Source: Tetragenococcus halophilus subsp. flandriensis
GTDB lineage: Bacteria > Bacillota > Bacilli > Lactobacillales > Enterococcaceae
Direction: 5' to 3'
NCBI RefSeq assembly: GCF_030161475.1
Contig: NZ_BSUG01000024.1
Span: 1-64,000 of the forward strand
Length of the DNA stretch: 64,000 nt
Made by a program: the position numbers and the translations under genes. Positions 14,880-24,521 of this stretch are shown here, piece by piece. Positions within the stretch are counted from its first letter, which is position 1. Every line of letters begins with the position of its first letter. The notes beneath the pieces were generated by a model, which was not told the DNA's origin, did not search any database, and saw only the letters and a program-made list of their open reading frames with translations.

Positions 14880-16298
14880 GTGTTACTAAGTAAAGAGCAG
14901 TATAAGAAGTTTTTGTGGCCGGTATTAGCAGGGTTAGTCTTATGGTTTTGTACCCCCTTACGTCCAGAAGCTTTAACTGCTTCAGCATGGCAAATGTTTG
15001 CAATATTCGTCGCTACGATTGTCGGTTGTATTACACAACCTTTACCTATTGGCGCAGTTTCTATCATCGGTTTTGTCGCTGCCACTTTGACAAGGGTAAT
15101 TGATATTGATACAGCGGTTGTCGGCTTTGGTAATAGCAGCATTTGGTTAATTGTTATGGCTTTTTTTATTTCACGAGGATTTATTAAAACAGGACTTGGA
15201 AAAAGAATCGCGCTTAATTTTGTCTCCTTGTTTGGTAAAAGAACGCTGCGACTAGCTTATTCAATTATTGGCGTTGATTTAGTTTTAGCACCAGCAACAC
15301 CAAGTAATACAGCCCGTGCTGGCGGCGTGGTTTTTCCAATCATTAAATCTTTAGCCGACGCATTTCATTCTAATCCAAACGATGAAAGCCGCAAAGATAT
15401 AGGGGCTTTTTTGATGTTTGCAGAATTCCATGGTGATACCATCACCTCAGCTATGTTTTTGACTGCTATGGCTGGAAATCCACTGGCACAAGCATTTGCC
15501 AGCGACGCTAATATTAATATTAGTTGGATCACTTGGTTTTTAGCTGCTTTACTCCCAGGTATTGTTTCTTTAATAGTTATCCCTTTTTTAATTTATAAAA
15601 TATATCCGCCAAAAATCAAAGAAACCCCTAATGCAAAACAATGGGCAGATAAACGGTTAAAAGATATGGGAAAGTTTTCCCTTCCAGAAAAAATCATGAG
15701 TATAATTTTTATCTTAGCGCTTATCTCATGGATGACAAGTAGTTTGACTGGCATAGACGCTACCTTAACAGCTTTTACTGCGTTAGCTTTATTGTTACTA
15801 ACAGGTGTTTTGAACTGGCAAGATGTTTTAAAAGAAACGGGTGCGTGGAACACCCTAACCTGGTTCTCCGTTTTAGTTATGATGGCCACCCAATTAAATG
15901 AGCTAGGCTTTATTCCATGGTTTAGTAACTTAATCGTTTCTAATCTAGGTAATATGAATTGGTTCCTTGTTTTATGTTTATTATGTGTGATTTATTTTTA
16001 TAGCCATTACTTATTTGCCAGCGCAACAGCCCATGTCAGTGCGATGTATGCAGCTTTACTAGCTGTAGCTTTAGCAGCTGACGTTCCTGGCCAACTAGCA
16101 GCATTAATGCTTGGATTCTTTGGTAGCTTGGTAAGTTCCACAACCCATTACTCATCAGGACCTGCGCCGATTTACTTTGATTCAAAATTTGTGACCCAAG
16201 CTGAATGGTGGAAAATGAACTTTGTCTTAGGAATTGTCTACATCCTTATCTGGCTTGGCGCAGGAACGATTTGGACGAAGATGATTGGGATTTGGTAA
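14880..16298 (+). CDS. DASS-family (SLC13-type) dicarboxylate/anion transporter, copy 1
   Basis: A 472-aa membrane protein with about twelve segments, related to bacterial CitT/SodiT-type 2-oxoglutarate/malate or citrate transporters. The substrate/sodium-binding pattern is visible: L-A-P-A-T-P-S-N-T-A-R-A-G-G near residue 140, and S-S-T-T-H-Y-S-S-G-P-A near 415. Translation starts at GTG, with AAAGGA about 9 nt upstream. A related gene at 44599-46023 shares the same architecture. It is a single-gene unit with a strong terminator. Exact substrate is unknown. Confidence 0.9.
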   Translation: MLLSKEQYKKFLWPVLAGLVLWFCTPLRPEALTASAWQMFAIFVATIVGCITQPLPIGAVSIIGFVAATLTRVIDIDTAVVGFGNSSIWLIVMAFFISRGFIKTGLGKRIALNFVSLFGKRTLRLAYSIIGVDLVLAPATPSNTARAGGVVFPIIKSLADAFHSNPNDESRKDIGAFLMFAEFHGDTITSAMFLTAMAGNPLAQAFASDANINISWITWFLAALLPGIVSLIVIPFLIYKIYPPKIKETPNAKQWADKRLKDMGKFSLPEKIMSIIFILALISWMTSSLTGIDATLTAFTALALLLLTGVLNWQDVLKETGAWNTLTWFSVLVMMATQLNELGFIPWFSNLIVSNLGNMNWFLVLCLLCVIYFYSHYLFASATAHVSAMYAALLAVALAADVPGQLAALMLGFFGSLVSSTTHYSSGPAPIYFDSKFVTQAEWWKMNFVLGIVYILIWLGAGTIWTKMIGIW

Positions 16299-16337
16299 AA
16301 AAATAAAATAAAACTACTAACACATTTTCTTCGTTTA

Positions 16338-16376
16338 AAAGGTGAGGCTAAAATAGCCTCACCTTTCTGTTTTTTA
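16338..16376 (+). terminator. Terminator of the first DASS gene
   Basis: AAAGGTGAGGCTA (16338-16350) pairs perfectly with TAGCCTCACCTTT (16354-16366), followed by TGTTTTTT. It is 40 nt past the stop codon. Confidence 0.9.
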
Positions 16377-16393
16377 ATAAAAAAGCGATATTT

Positions 16394-16867
16394 TCATGAA
16401 CCAATAAGTTCAATTAGCTGCTCCATGTTTTTATACAGCAGCCCTTGAGGTTCAGCTTGTTTTTTTAATACCATATCCGTTAACTTACGTTCAAATAAAT
16501 TCAACTGCTCACGCCGTAACTCTCCACCGAAATTTAATCTTATTTCGGCATTTTTATATAATTGCGGTGGAAATCCTTTTTTAAAATATCCATCTACTTG
16601 CGTAGAAATAGCACAACTAATAAATAAGGCAACCTTCTGCTGTAAAATTTCTGCTAGATTTTCTTGACAATAAGTTCTTACCTTTTTTCGAGTATCTCCC
16701 ATATAAATGGGACTTCCAATAATAATCCAGTCATATTCATCAAAAGATGTTTCGTAGGTTATATCAAGATCTACAACTACAGTTTTATGAGGAATATTAG
16801 TCGCTAAATAATCCGCACAATCTTGGGTAAAGCCATGTTTACTTGTATAAATGATTAATATATTCAT
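16394..16867 (-). CDS. Flavodoxin-domain protein (HemG-like)
   Basis: A 157-aa FMN-binding flavodoxin-fold protein. The phosphate-binding loop is I-Y-T-S-K-H-G-F-T-Q at residues 6-15, and I-I-I-G-S-P-I-Y-M-G-D near 48-58 is the second FMN loop. This arrangement matches the Flavodoxin_5/HemG subgroup, which includes menaquinone-dependent protoporphyrinogen oxidase. Because no other haem genes lie nearby, a general redox role is equally possible. The 232-nt gap upstream shows nothing recognisable. Confidence 0.82.
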   Translation of the reverse strand: MNILIIYTSKHGFTQDCADYLATNIPHKTVVVDLDITYETSFDEYDWIIIGSPIYMGDTRKKVRTYCQENLAEILQQKVALFISCAISTQVDGYFKKGFPPQLYKNAEIRLNFGGELRREQLNLFERKLTDMVLKKQAEPQGLLYKNMEQLIELIGS

Positions 16868-17099
16868 TTTAATCCCACTCTTTTTCTACTTTTCTGTAAA
16901 AAATCTGTCCTTATAGTTTTATTGCCTTATTAGTATTATGCATTTGCTTAGTGCAAACATTCACAAAGTCTGTTAAACTTACAATTCTTTATAATCACTA
17001 CATTTTGAAACCCTTTTCTTCCTTTGGCTAAAGAATAACACGTTCTTCTATCCTTTACAAAACTTATATATAATGAACAATTAGCAAATATGAGACCTC

Positions 17100-17936
17100 T
17101 CATTCACTAGCAAGTATTACATAATCTTGAATCGCTTGCGAAACGCCCTGTTCATTGTTATTTTGTGTTTCGATGTTTGCCTTTTCTTTAACTTTTTGCG
17201 GCGCATTAGCCATAGCTACTCCAAGACCAGCTAAACTTAACATAGGCAGATCGTTAAAATTATCTCCAATTGCCATAGTATTGGCTAAAGAGATATCATA
17301 GTGCTTAGCAACCTCAGTTAATGCTCTTTCTTTAGAAACTTTTTTTGATGTAAGTTCTAAATAATTATCCTTAGATAAGTAAAACGAACTATGTTTTAAT
17401 TCTAAACCTTGCAAAAATCCGTACAACTCTTGAATTACTTCTGCCTCTTCTACTAATAACAATTTATGAACGGGTACATCTTCTTCTGATAAAAGTGTTT
17501 GTAAATTTTGTTCTTTTGGTGTTTCATTGGTAATTGCTGCTTCAATATCTACCCATTTATCTCGTTTATCCGCAAGCCACTGCTTGCCTGAATATAAATT
17601 GATCGATACTTGTGGAAAATATTTTTTAATAGCATTTAATACTAATTTTGCTTCTTCTTGCTCTACTAAATGTTCATTGATTGTTCGATAATTATCTTGC
17701 GTTCCTTCCAAAATAAGCGCGCCATTATAACAAACGATAGGGTTACTTCCTAAATCGAGTTCTTTAGCTAGCGGAAACATACCAAGTGGAGATCTTGCGG
17801 AAGCTAAAACAAATGGAATCCCTTTTTCTTTTAATTGTTGAATATTCTCACTTAAATTTTCATCGACAGAGTGTTGATCATTTAAAATTGTTCCATCGAT
17901 ATCGCTCATCACCAGTTGAATTTCAGGAAAATTCAT
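17100..17936 (-). CDS. Cof-type HAD-family phosphatase
   Basis: A 278-aa cytoplasmic hydrolase of the HAD IIB (Cof) family, which dephosphorylates sugar phosphates, FMN or similar small molecules. Motif I is M-S-D-I-D-G-T-I-L with D12 and D14. Motif II is the L-A-S-A-R region near residue 60. Motif IV is A-I-G-D-N-F-N-D-L-P-M-L near 217-228. The central cap domain (about 85-190) is present and the length is standard. It is monocistronic. Substrate is not predictable. Confidence 0.92.
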   Translation of the reverse strand: MNFPEIQLVMSDIDGTILNDQHSVDENLSENIQQLKEKGIPFVLASARSPLGMFPLAKELDLGSNPIVCYNGALILEGTQDNYRTINEHLVEQEEAKLVLNAIKKYFPQVSINLYSGKQWLADKRDKWVDIEAAITNETPKEQNLQTLLSEEDVPVHKLLLVEEAEVIQELYGFLQGLELKHSSFYLSKDNYLELTSKKVSKERALTEVAKHYDISLANTMAIGDNFNDLPMLSLAGLGVAMANAPQKVKEKANIETQNNNEQGVSQAIQDYVILASE

Positions 17937-18037
17937 ACATAAAAAACCTTTCTTTTTAAAATTACTTTTTTGTTTTCTTTAATTACTACTGTAACATGAT
18001 TAAGAAAACAAAAAAGACTGAATGACAAATTTATGAA

Positions 18038-18076
18038 AAATCAAGAGCTACTGGCCTTGTAAGTAGCTCTTGATTT
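18038..18076 (-). terminator. Terminator of the amino-acid transporter/aminotransferase operon
   Basis: AAATCAAGAGCTACT (18038-18052) pairs perfectly with AGTAGCTCTTGATTT (18062-18076), ending right at the aminotransferase stop codon. Confidence 0.85.
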
Positions 18077-19210
18077 CTATTGTTTTAATTTTGCTAAAAA
18101 ATCTGAAATACGATTTAAACCTGCAATCGTCTTTTCTTCAGATTCTCTTGCATAACCCATACGAAAACATTTATCTAAACCAAAAACAAAACCTGGCATT
18201 AATAATACACTTTTTTCTTCAATGACTTTGGCACAAAATTCTTCCGAGGACAAAGTGCTATCAAAATAAGGTAGAGCAACCGTCCCCCCTTTAAAAGGAG
18301 CATAACTTAATTTAGGTTCACTATCTAGCCATTGCTTAAATAAAGTCGCTCGTGATTGTGTAATTTCTATGTTTCGTTGTTGTACTTCATCTTTATGTTT
18401 TAAAGCAAGCGCCGCAATGTATTCATCAATACCTCCTGTAGTGATCATCGTATAATCGCGATGTATATGAGCGTTTTGCATAAATATCTCATCACGCGTA
18501 GCAATCCAACCTAAGCGAACACCTGCCATAGCAAAGGCTTTAGACATGCTACCTAAACTAATGCCTTTTTCGTACAAATCAGCCACAGAAGTCGAAAAGC
18601 CGATATTATGAGTCAGCCCTCTATAAGCCTCATCACAAATGAGGTAGCTATTATTTTCTTTAGCAATTTCAACCATTTGTTCTAAATATTCATCAGCTAT
18701 AACATCTCCAGTTGGATTGTTAGGATTATTAAAAACAATAGCTTTTGTCTTAGGAGTAACTAAAGCAGCTAGTTTATTCATATCAAGTACATAGCCACTT
18801 GGAGATTTTTCCAAAAATAAATAATCAATTTTAGCGCCAATGGATTCAGGAACAGAATAAATTTGCTGATAAGCAGGTAGTATAGCCACTACATGATCTC
18901 CCTGTTCAATCACTGTAACCATAGTAAGATAAGATGCACCGACGCCACCATTAGTAGAAATTATTTGTTCTTTTTGTAAGCTATGGTACAAACTGGCAAC
19001 TCCAGTCAGGTAGTCAGAGTGACCCTCGATAACGCCATAGCTTAATTTCAAGGAAAAGATGTCTTCTTTTACTTGATCTTTGTCCTCTCCTGTTATTTCT
19101 AATAACTCATTGATAGAAAGCGGCATGATTGAAGTGCTGGTTAAATTGTAGTCAACTACTGTTTCATATTTTGATAACCAACGCTCAACCCCAAAAGGTT
19201 CAATATACAT
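18077..19210 (-). CDS. PLP-dependent class I/II aminotransferase
   Basis: A 377-aa fold-type I PLP enzyme. Visible signatures are N-N-P-N-N-P-T-G, C-D-E-A-Y-R-G-L and the PLP lysine in S-M-S-K-A-F-A-M-A-G-V-R-L-G-W. The C-terminal arginine region is F-R-M-G-Y-A-R-E. The sequence style resembles aminotransferase-like proteins annotated as capreomycidine synthase/VioD homologues in Firmicutes, which would point to an arginine-related substrate, but this is only a resemblance. It is the last gene of an operon with an amino-acid ABC importer (28-nt gap), so it probably acts on the imported amino acid. Confidence 0.85.
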   Translation of the reverse strand: MYIEPFGVERWLSKYETVVDYNLTSTSIMPLSINELLEITGEDKDQVKEDIFSLKLSYGVIEGHSDYLTGVASLYHSLQKEQIISTNGGVGASYLTMVTVIEQGDHVVAILPAYQQIYSVPESIGAKIDYLFLEKSPSGYVLDMNKLAALVTPKTKAIVFNNPNNPTGDVIADEYLEQMVEIAKENNSYLICDEAYRGLTHNIGFSTSVADLYEKGISLGSMSKAFAMAGVRLGWIATRDEIFMQNAHIHRDYTMITTGGIDEYIAALALKHKDEVQQRNIEITQSRATLFKQWLDSEPKLSYAPFKGGTVALPYFDSTLSSEEFCAKVIEEKSVLLMPGFVFGLDKCFRMGYARESEEKTIAGLNRISDFLAKLKQ

Positions 19211-19238
19211 ATATTCACTTCTTTCCTTTCAATTTTTA

Positions 19239-19973
19239 CTAATGTAATACTTTACTCAAAAAATCAATGGTCCGTGGATGTTTAGGATGATCAAAAAGTT
19301 CAATCGGGCGTCCTTCTTCTACAATTTTCCCTTCATCCATCAGTAAGACTCGATCGCCCACTTCCTTAGCAAACCCCATTTCATGCGTTACAATGATCAT
19401 TGTCATTCCTGCATTAGCTAAGTCTTTCATTACTGTCAAAACCTCTCCTACCATCTCAGGGTCTAAAGCCGAAGTAGGTTCATCAAACAGCATAACGTTA
19501 GGTTCCATCGCTAAAGCCCGCGCGATAGCAATTCGTTGCTTTTGTCCACCTGATAAAGAATTGGGATAGGCTTCTGCTTTGTCTTCTAGGCCCACCTGCT
19601 TTAATAGATGCATTCCGTATTTTTTAGCCTCCTCAGAATTTTTTAAACCTGATTTAACAGGTGCCAAGCAAAGATTTTCCATAACAGTTTTATGTGGAAA
19701 TAAGTTAAAGGTTTGAAATACCATCCCTAGATTTTCTCTTATTTTGAAAATATCAATCTTAGGCTCGGTTAAATCAACTCCTTCAAAAATAACTGAACCT
19801 TCTGTAGGAGACTCTAATAAGTTTAAACACCGTAAAAAAGTACTTTTTCCCGATCCAGAAGGACCAATGACAACAACCACCTCTCCTCTTTCGATCGTTG
19901 TATCAATACCGTTTAACACCTGGTTGTCAGCAAATGCTTTGTGTAAATTTTCTACTTTTATTAACTCCGACAC
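19239..19973 (-). CDS. Amino-acid ABC transporter ATP-binding protein
   Basis: A 244-aa ATPase of the polar amino acid (GlnQ/HisP) type. It has Walker [10 protein letters not shown], signature L-S-G-G-Q-K-Q-R, Walker [14 protein letters not shown] and the H-loop T-H-E-M-G-F-A. It energises import by the fused binding protein-permease encoded 11 nt upstream, and forms one operon with it and the aminotransferase. Full length, nothing unusual. Confidence 0.95.
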   Translation of the reverse strand: MSELIKVENLHKAFADNQVLNGIDTTIERGEVVVVIGPSGSGKSTFLRCLNLLESPTEGSVIFEGVDLTEPKIDIFKIRENLGMVFQTFNLFPHKTVMENLCLAPVKSGLKNSEEAKKYGMHLLKQVGLEDKAEAYPNSLSGGQKQRIAIARALAMEPNVMLFDEPTSALDPEMVGEVLTVMKDLANAGMTMIIVTHEMGFAKEVGDRVLLMDEGKIVEEGRPIELFDHPKHPRTIDFLSKVLH

Positions 19974-19984
19974 AATATCCCCCC

Positions 19985-21490
19985 TTAAGCTTTTGCAGAT
20001 TTTTCAAGTCTTTTTTCAAGAAGCGAAACCAGCCAGGAAACAAACCATGTAATCATAAAATAAATCACTGCTGCAATAAACAAGGATTCCATTGTGCGAT
20101 AAGTTGCTGCTTTAACAGTGTCAGCTACAAACATTAACTCAGATACAGCTATCACTGAAAGAAGTGAGGTTTCTTTGATCATTGAAACAAACTCATTACC
20201 TAAAGCAGGTAAAATATTACGGATAGCTTGCGGTAAAACAATTTCTTGCATTGTAATTCGTCGATTAAGTCCTAAAGAGTAACCAGCTTCAGTTTGACCA
20301 CTATCCACTGCATTAATCCCCGAACGAATAATTTCAGCGACATAAGCACTTGAATTAATTGCTAATGCAATACAGCCTGGAATTAAACGCGCGATATTGA
20401 TATCCCATATATGAATAGCTGGTATCGTCATAATTGAAGATAAACCAAAGTAAAAAATAAAAACTTGTAATAATGCAGGAGTCCCCCGCAGCACTTGAAT
20501 ATAGAAAAATGCGATCGTATTGATTACTTTATTTGAAGAAAGACGTAATAGAGCAATCAAAATCCCCAATAAAGTACCAACCACAACACATACCAAAGCA
20601 ACTCCAATGGTAGTTGCCGCTCCTTTTAGAAATAGGGGACCGTAGATTTGCAAAGTATTGCGCGAATCAATATCTCCAGCTTGAGCTTCTTCAATATTTT
20701 TATCTAAAAGTTCGTCAATTTCTCCTGTTTCTTTCATTTCACTAATAATTTGATTGACTTCTGTAATCAGTGCTTGGCTTTCTTTGGGAAATGCAATCGT
20801 TTGAGCTGTTTCTTCTTCTGGTACTTCAATATCAATGTCTGTAGCGACTAAATTTGGATAAGTATCTAAATAATTACGAGCAGATAAGTAACCTACAACA
20901 CCGGCATCCACTGTCCCTGCATTAACCTCAGCTACAACTTCAGGGAGTTTTCCTAAAGCGACCGGACGCGCGTGGCCAATGTATTCATTTAGTATTGTTT
21001 CTTGTGTAGAGCCTTTTTGTGCTGCTACTTCCTTCCCAGCTAAAGATTCAAGTGAAGTAAAGGCTTCTTCTTTATCTTTAGTAGTTAAAATCACAAATGG
21101 CAGGTCATGATAACTATCAGAAAAACTGATTACTTCTTTTCTTTCCGGCGTTGGATTGAAACCTGCTAGAGCCATATCAAATTCGTCAGCTTGTACACTT
21201 GGAATAAGACCGTCAAATTTCATATTGGTAATTTCTAATTCTACATCTAATTCTTCAGCAATTCGTTTGGCGATATCAATGTCAAAGCCGACAATTTCTT
21301 CCTCTCCATTATTCATGCGAATATACTCTTTAGGTGGGTTATCTGCAGACGTCCCCACTGTTAAAGTGCCACTATCTAATACATTTTGTAAGGAATCATC
21401 TTCTTGCGCTTGTGCCGCTGCTGTAAAAATAAAAAAAATAGATGATAGAAGTAATGTTACTCCTATTAAAAACTTATTTTTCTTTTTCAT
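19985..21490 (-). CDS. Amino-acid ABC transporter, fused substrate-binding protein and permease
   Basis: A 501-aa protein. After a signal/anchor segment (about residues 6-28, ending A-A-A-Q-A-Q), a periplasmic-binding-protein domain of the SBP_bac_3 family covers about 35-270 (G-T-S-A-D-N-P-P and [11 protein letters not shown] are typical). A HisM/GlnP-type permease follows from about 285 to 500, with the EAA loop E-A-G-Y-S-L-G-L-N near 395. Such fusions are common in Lactobacillales GlnP-like importers. AGGAGG precedes the ATG. It is the first gene of the three-gene import/aminotransferase operon. Confidence 0.94.
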   Translation of the reverse strand: MKKKNKFLIGVTLLLSSIFFIFTAAAQAQEDDSLQNVLDSGTLTVGTSADNPPKEYIRMNNGEEEIVGFDIDIAKRIAEELDVELEITNMKFDGLIPSVQADEFDMALAGFNPTPERKEVISFSDSYHDLPFVILTTKDKEEAFTSLESLAGKEVAAQKGSTQETILNEYIGHARPVALGKLPEVVAEVNAGTVDAGVVGYLSARNYLDTYPNLVATDIDIEVPEEETAQTIAFPKESQALITEVNQIISEMKETGEIDELLDKNIEEAQAGDIDSRNTLQIYGPLFLKGAATTIGVALVCVVVGTLLGILIALLRLSSNKVINTIAFFYIQVLRGTPALLQVFIFYFGLSSIMTIPAIHIWDINIARLIPGCIALAINSSAYVAEIIRSGINAVDSGQTEAGYSLGLNRRITMQEIVLPQAIRNILPALGNEFVSMIKETSLLSVIAVSELMFVADTVKAATYRTMESLFIAAVIYFMITWFVSWLVSLLEKRLEKSAKA

Positions 21491-21623
21491 AAGGCCCTCC
21501 TAGTCTTTCAATCTTGTATAATTATGCAAATTGTTTAGCATTTATTCTACCATCTTTTAAATAATTTACAATTAAAATTTTTAACTTTTTTGAATTTTTA
21601 TGCAACTAGTTGTTTTGATAAAA

Positions 21624-21670
21624 AAAAGATTAAATAAGTGTTATATAAGTAAACACTTATCTAATCTTTT
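21624..21670 (-). terminator. Terminator after the YghU-like GST
   Basis: AAAAGATTA with AAGTGTT (21624-21642) pairs with AACACTT and TAATCTTTT (21652-21670) in one long AT-rich stem, 24 nt past the GST stop codon. Confidence 0.65.
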
Positions 21671-21693
21671 AATCGATGATTATATATTTTGCC

Positions 21694-22479
21694 TTATTTA
21701 ATAGCTTTATATTCTACGTTTATACCGCGTTGAACCCCAGGCCTTTGAGCAATGCGATCTGTCCATGCTTTTAAGTTTTTATATTCTTTAACTTTTAAAA
21801 ACTCGTCAGCATCTCCATATAATTCGCCTTGAACAAGACGTCCGTACCATGGCCAGATCGTCATATCGGCGATCGTGTATTCATCCCCCATAATAAAATC
21901 TTTATCTGCCAAATGTTTATCAAGTAAATCAAGTTGTCGTTTGGTTTCCATTGTGTACCGGTCGATTGGATACTCTTGGGCAAACGGTGCATAATGATAA
22001 AAGTGTCCAAAGCCGCCTCCTACAAATGGCGCAGCTCCTGTTTGCCAAAATAGCCAATTCATAAGTTCCGTTCGTTCAGCAAGTGAATGAGGAATGAACT
22101 TATCAAACTTGTCAGCTAAATATAACATAATAGAAGCTGATTCAAATACACGGATAGGTTCATCGTGTGAATAATCGACCATGGCTGGAATTTTAGAATT
22201 CGGATTAATCTTGACAAAATCACTGCCAAATTGATCGCCTTCACCAATATCAATTTTATACAGGTCATAATTGGCTTCCTGTACTCCAGCTTCTTGCAAT
22301 TCTTCCAGCATAATTGCAACCTTCATACCATTAGGTGTCCCTAATGAATAAACTTGTAATGGTTGTTTCCCTACCGGAAGTTTTTGTTCAAACCGGCTCC
22401 CTGCTACGGGTTGATTGCCAAATTGATTTGTCTCCTCTTGCTTCCATTCCCATATTTTTGGGATTTTATAATCTGACAT
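21694..22479 (-). CDS. yghU: YghU-like glutathione S-transferase family disulfide reductase
   Basis: A 261-aa cytoplasmic protein of the nu-class GST group (YghU/YfcG), whose E. coli members reduce disulfides using glutathione. The N-terminal extension before the thioredoxin fold (F-E-Q-K-L-P-V-G-K-Q-P-L-Q-V-Y-S), the G-T-P-N-G-M-K-V-A-I-M-L-E-E turn with the active-site Thr/Asn, and the S-A-S-I-M-L-Y-L-A block that binds the glutathione gamma-glutamyl group are present. The C-terminal helical domain is complete. It appears monocistronic. With two YqjG-like genes in the window it suggests an active glutathione pool. Confidence 0.92.
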   Translation of the reverse strand: MSDYKIPKIWEWKQEETNQFGNQPVAGSRFEQKLPVGKQPLQVYSLGTPNGMKVAIMLEELQEAGVQEANYDLYKIDIGEGDQFGSDFVKINPNSKIPAMVDYSHDEPIRVFESASIMLYLADKFDKFIPHSLAERTELMNWLFWQTGAAPFVGGGFGHFYHYAPFAQEYPIDRYTMETKRQLDLLDKHLADKDFIMGDEYTIADMTIWPWYGRLVQGELYGDADEFLKVKEYKNLKAWTDRIAQRPGVQRGINVEYKAIK

Positions 22480-22629
22480 ATTATTCCTCCTTCTACTTTT
22501 AGTCTATCGACTACTAAGTATATTTTAAACCAAAAAGTTCTTCATAATCAACTTTTTCAAAAGGATACTGGTTTTACCTATAAGCCTTGATAGCCTTTAG
22601 CTATTTTACAGAAATCCTTGGTTGCCATA

Positions 22630-22663
22630 TACTAAATATAATTTATAGATATTATATTTAGTA
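22630..22663. promoter_or_regulatory. Perfect 13-bp inverted repeat before the MetE-like gene
   Basis: TACTAAATATAAT (22630-22642) and ATTATATTTAGTA (22651-22663) are perfect inverted arms with an 8-nt spacer. A TATAAT that could be the -10 box lies inside the left arm, and the ribosome binding site AAAGGGG follows directly. It may be a repressor site or a translation-blocking hairpin. No S-box or T-box is present. Confidence 0.5.
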
Positions 22664-22682
22664 AAATAAAGGGGTTGTAGCA

Positions 22683-23786
22683 ATGTTAAATATAAAGTAC
22701 GACGTGGTAGGTTCTTTTTTACGTCCTAAAGAAATTAAAACCGCCCGCGCTAATTATTTTAATGATGAAATTAGCTTAGAAGAATTGAGACAAGTAGAAG
22801 ACCAAGCGATCGCAAATTTAGTGGACAAACAAGTCAGTCATGGTCTTAAATTTGTAACAGACGGTGAATTCCGACGTAGATGGTGGCACCTCGATTGGTT
22901 AAAAGAATTTGATGGCTTTACTACAAAGCATTTTGACAAAGTAATCAATGGTGTAAACAACCATATCGAATTGGGCTATATCCAAGGAAAAATCTTTTAC
23001 GATAAAAATAAACATCATCCAGAAATCGCTGCTTGGGACTACCTGCATCAGTTAGCTAATAAATACGAGGGCATAGAGGCAAAAAAATCTATTTCTGGAC
23101 CTAATATGATTTTAGTTGATCATTATTTACAGTTAGGTATTAAAGATACACCTTACTATGGCGAAGACATCGATGCAGTAATTGAAGATATTGCCACCGC
23201 TTATCAAATGGCTATTCAAGATTTATATGAACATGGTTGTCGTTATTTACAAATCGATGATACGTCATGGACCTATTTAATTGACGATGAGTTCATGAAA
23301 AAAGTAACTTCTCTTGGTTATACCAAAGATGAAGTATTAGAATGGTTTAGAAAAGTTTCGACAAAAGCGTTAGAAAACAAACCTAGTGATATGACGATCG
23401 CTACTCATTTCTGTAAGGGAAACTTTAAAGGAAATCCACTATTTGCAGGTTCTTACGACTCAGTAGCGGCAGTTATTAGTACTATCCCCTATGACGGATT
23501 CTTTGTCGAATACGATGATGAGCGCTCTGGGTCTTTTGATCCTTGGGCAGTTTTAAAGAAAAGCAACGCTACTTTTGTCGCAGGTTTAATTTCAACTAAA
23601 AATCCCCGCCTGGAAACACACGATGAAATTAAAGGGCGTTTCCTGGAAGCTAAATCTGTCGTAGGTGGTAATATTGCTTTATCCCCACAATGTGGTTTTG
23701 CTTCAGTTGAAGAAGGAAATTCGATTGATGAAGAAATCCAATGGAAAAAAATCGATCTTTTAGTTTCTTGTCAAGATTTTCTATAA
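22683..23786 (+). CDS. MetE C-terminal-like methyltransferase (YxjG/YxjH family)
   Basis: A 367-aa protein homologous to the catalytic C-terminal half of cobalamin-independent methionine synthase. Zinc ligands are seen as H242 and C244 (T-H-F-C-K-G-N) and C337 (S-P-Q-C-G-F-A). The substrate region T-D-G-E-F-R-R-R-W-W (about 59-68) is typical. The B. subtilis relatives are controlled with methionine genes and are thought to make methionine from homocysteine with a methyl donor other than the usual folate. The N-terminal half of MetE is absent, as in this family. It is followed by a DJ-1 family gene with its own upstream region. Confidence 0.9.
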   Translation: MLNIKYDVVGSFLRPKEIKTARANYFNDEISLEELRQVEDQAIANLVDKQVSHGLKFVTDGEFRRRWWHLDWLKEFDGFTTKHFDKVINGVNNHIELGYIQGKIFYDKNKHHPEIAAWDYLHQLANKYEGIEAKKSISGPNMILVDHYLQLGIKDTPYYGEDIDAVIEDIATAYQMAIQDLYEHGCRYLQIDDTSWTYLIDDEFMKKVTSLGYTKDEVLEWFRKVSTKALENKPSDMTIATHFCKGNFKGNPLFAGSYDSVAAVISTIPYDGFFVEYDDERSGSFDPWAVLKKSNATFVAGLISTKNPRLETHDEIKGRFLEAKSVVGGNIALSPQCGFASVEEGNSIDEEIQWKKIDLLVSCQDFL

Positions 23787-23934
23787 TTCTGTAAGTGAAT
23801 TATACTTTTTGTAAAAAGCTTTTCAATTGTTGTTCTTTCCATCCTCTGTTAGACTGATTTTAATAGGGTTGATATTAAATTTATACTTGCTAGGTTTAAT
23901 ATACAACTTATTAAATTAAAATGGAGGGATTAGC

Positions 23935-24465
23935 TTGCGTTTAGAAAATCATAAAGTTATCTCGCTAGTCGATCATGATTTTGACGATTTAGAACTATGG
24001 TACCCGGTTCTTCGCTTGCGTGAAGAAGGTGCTCAAGTAGATTTAGTTGGACAAGAAGCTAAACAAACTTACATTGGGAAAAACGGTGTACCGGCTGAAT
24101 CTGACTATGCTTTTTCCGATGTTGACCCGGAAGAATACGATGCAGTGATTGTACCTGGTGGATGGGCTCCGGATAAACTTCGTCGCTTCCCTGAGGTTAA
24201 AGAGATCGTAAAACATATGAAAGATAACAACAAAGCCATTGGTGAAATTTGCCATGCTGGTTGGGTATTAATTTCAGCTGGTATCTTGGAAGGAAAAACA
24301 GTCACAAGTACACCTGGAATTAAAGACGATATGACAAATGCTGGTGCAACTTGGGTCAATGAAGCGGTTGTTACCGACGGACAACTTGTTTCAAGTAGAA
24401 GACCCCCTGATTTACCTGATTATTTGCCAGAGCTTATTAAAGTGATGGAAAAATATCATCGTTAA
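23935..24465 (+). CDS. DJ-1/PfpI-family protein (type 1 glutamine amidotransferase-like)
   Basis: A 176-aa cytoplasmic protein of the PfpI/YfkM/YhbO group, which is linked to general stress and to protein deglycase or protease claims. The nucleophile is C106 in G-E-I-C-H-A-G-W, with H107 beside it and E20 as the partner glutamate. V-P-G-G-W-A-P-D is the oxyanion-loop segment. Translation starts at TTG (23935), with GGAGGG 7 nt upstream. A strong terminator follows. It seems to be a single-gene stress unit. Confidence 0.93.
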   Translation: MRLENHKVISLVDHDFDDLELWYPVLRLREEGAQVDLVGQEAKQTYIGKNGVPAESDYAFSDVDPEEYDAVIVPGGWAPDKLRRFPEVKEIVKHMKDNNKAIGEICHAGWVLISAGILEGKTVTSTPGIKDDMTNAGATWVNEAVVTDGQLVSSRRPPDLPDYLPELIKVMEKYHR

Positions 24466-24484
24466 AATACAATTATCTCAAGCT

Positions 24485-24521
24485 AAAAAGCCGATTCTAT
24501 TTAAATTAGAACCGGCTTTTT
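24485..24521 (+). terminator. Terminator of the DJ-1 gene
   Basis: AAAAAGCCG-ATTCTA (24485-24499) pairs with TTAGAA-CCGGCTTTTT (24506-24521) with one mismatch. Its T-run is the first part of the 32-nt dispersed repeat. Confidence 0.85.

Noticed and set aside
14695-15003. 102-codon minus-strand frame between AI-2E and DASS genes
   Set aside because: It overlaps the start of the DASS gene, has no ribosome binding site and includes the 14-bp palindrome.
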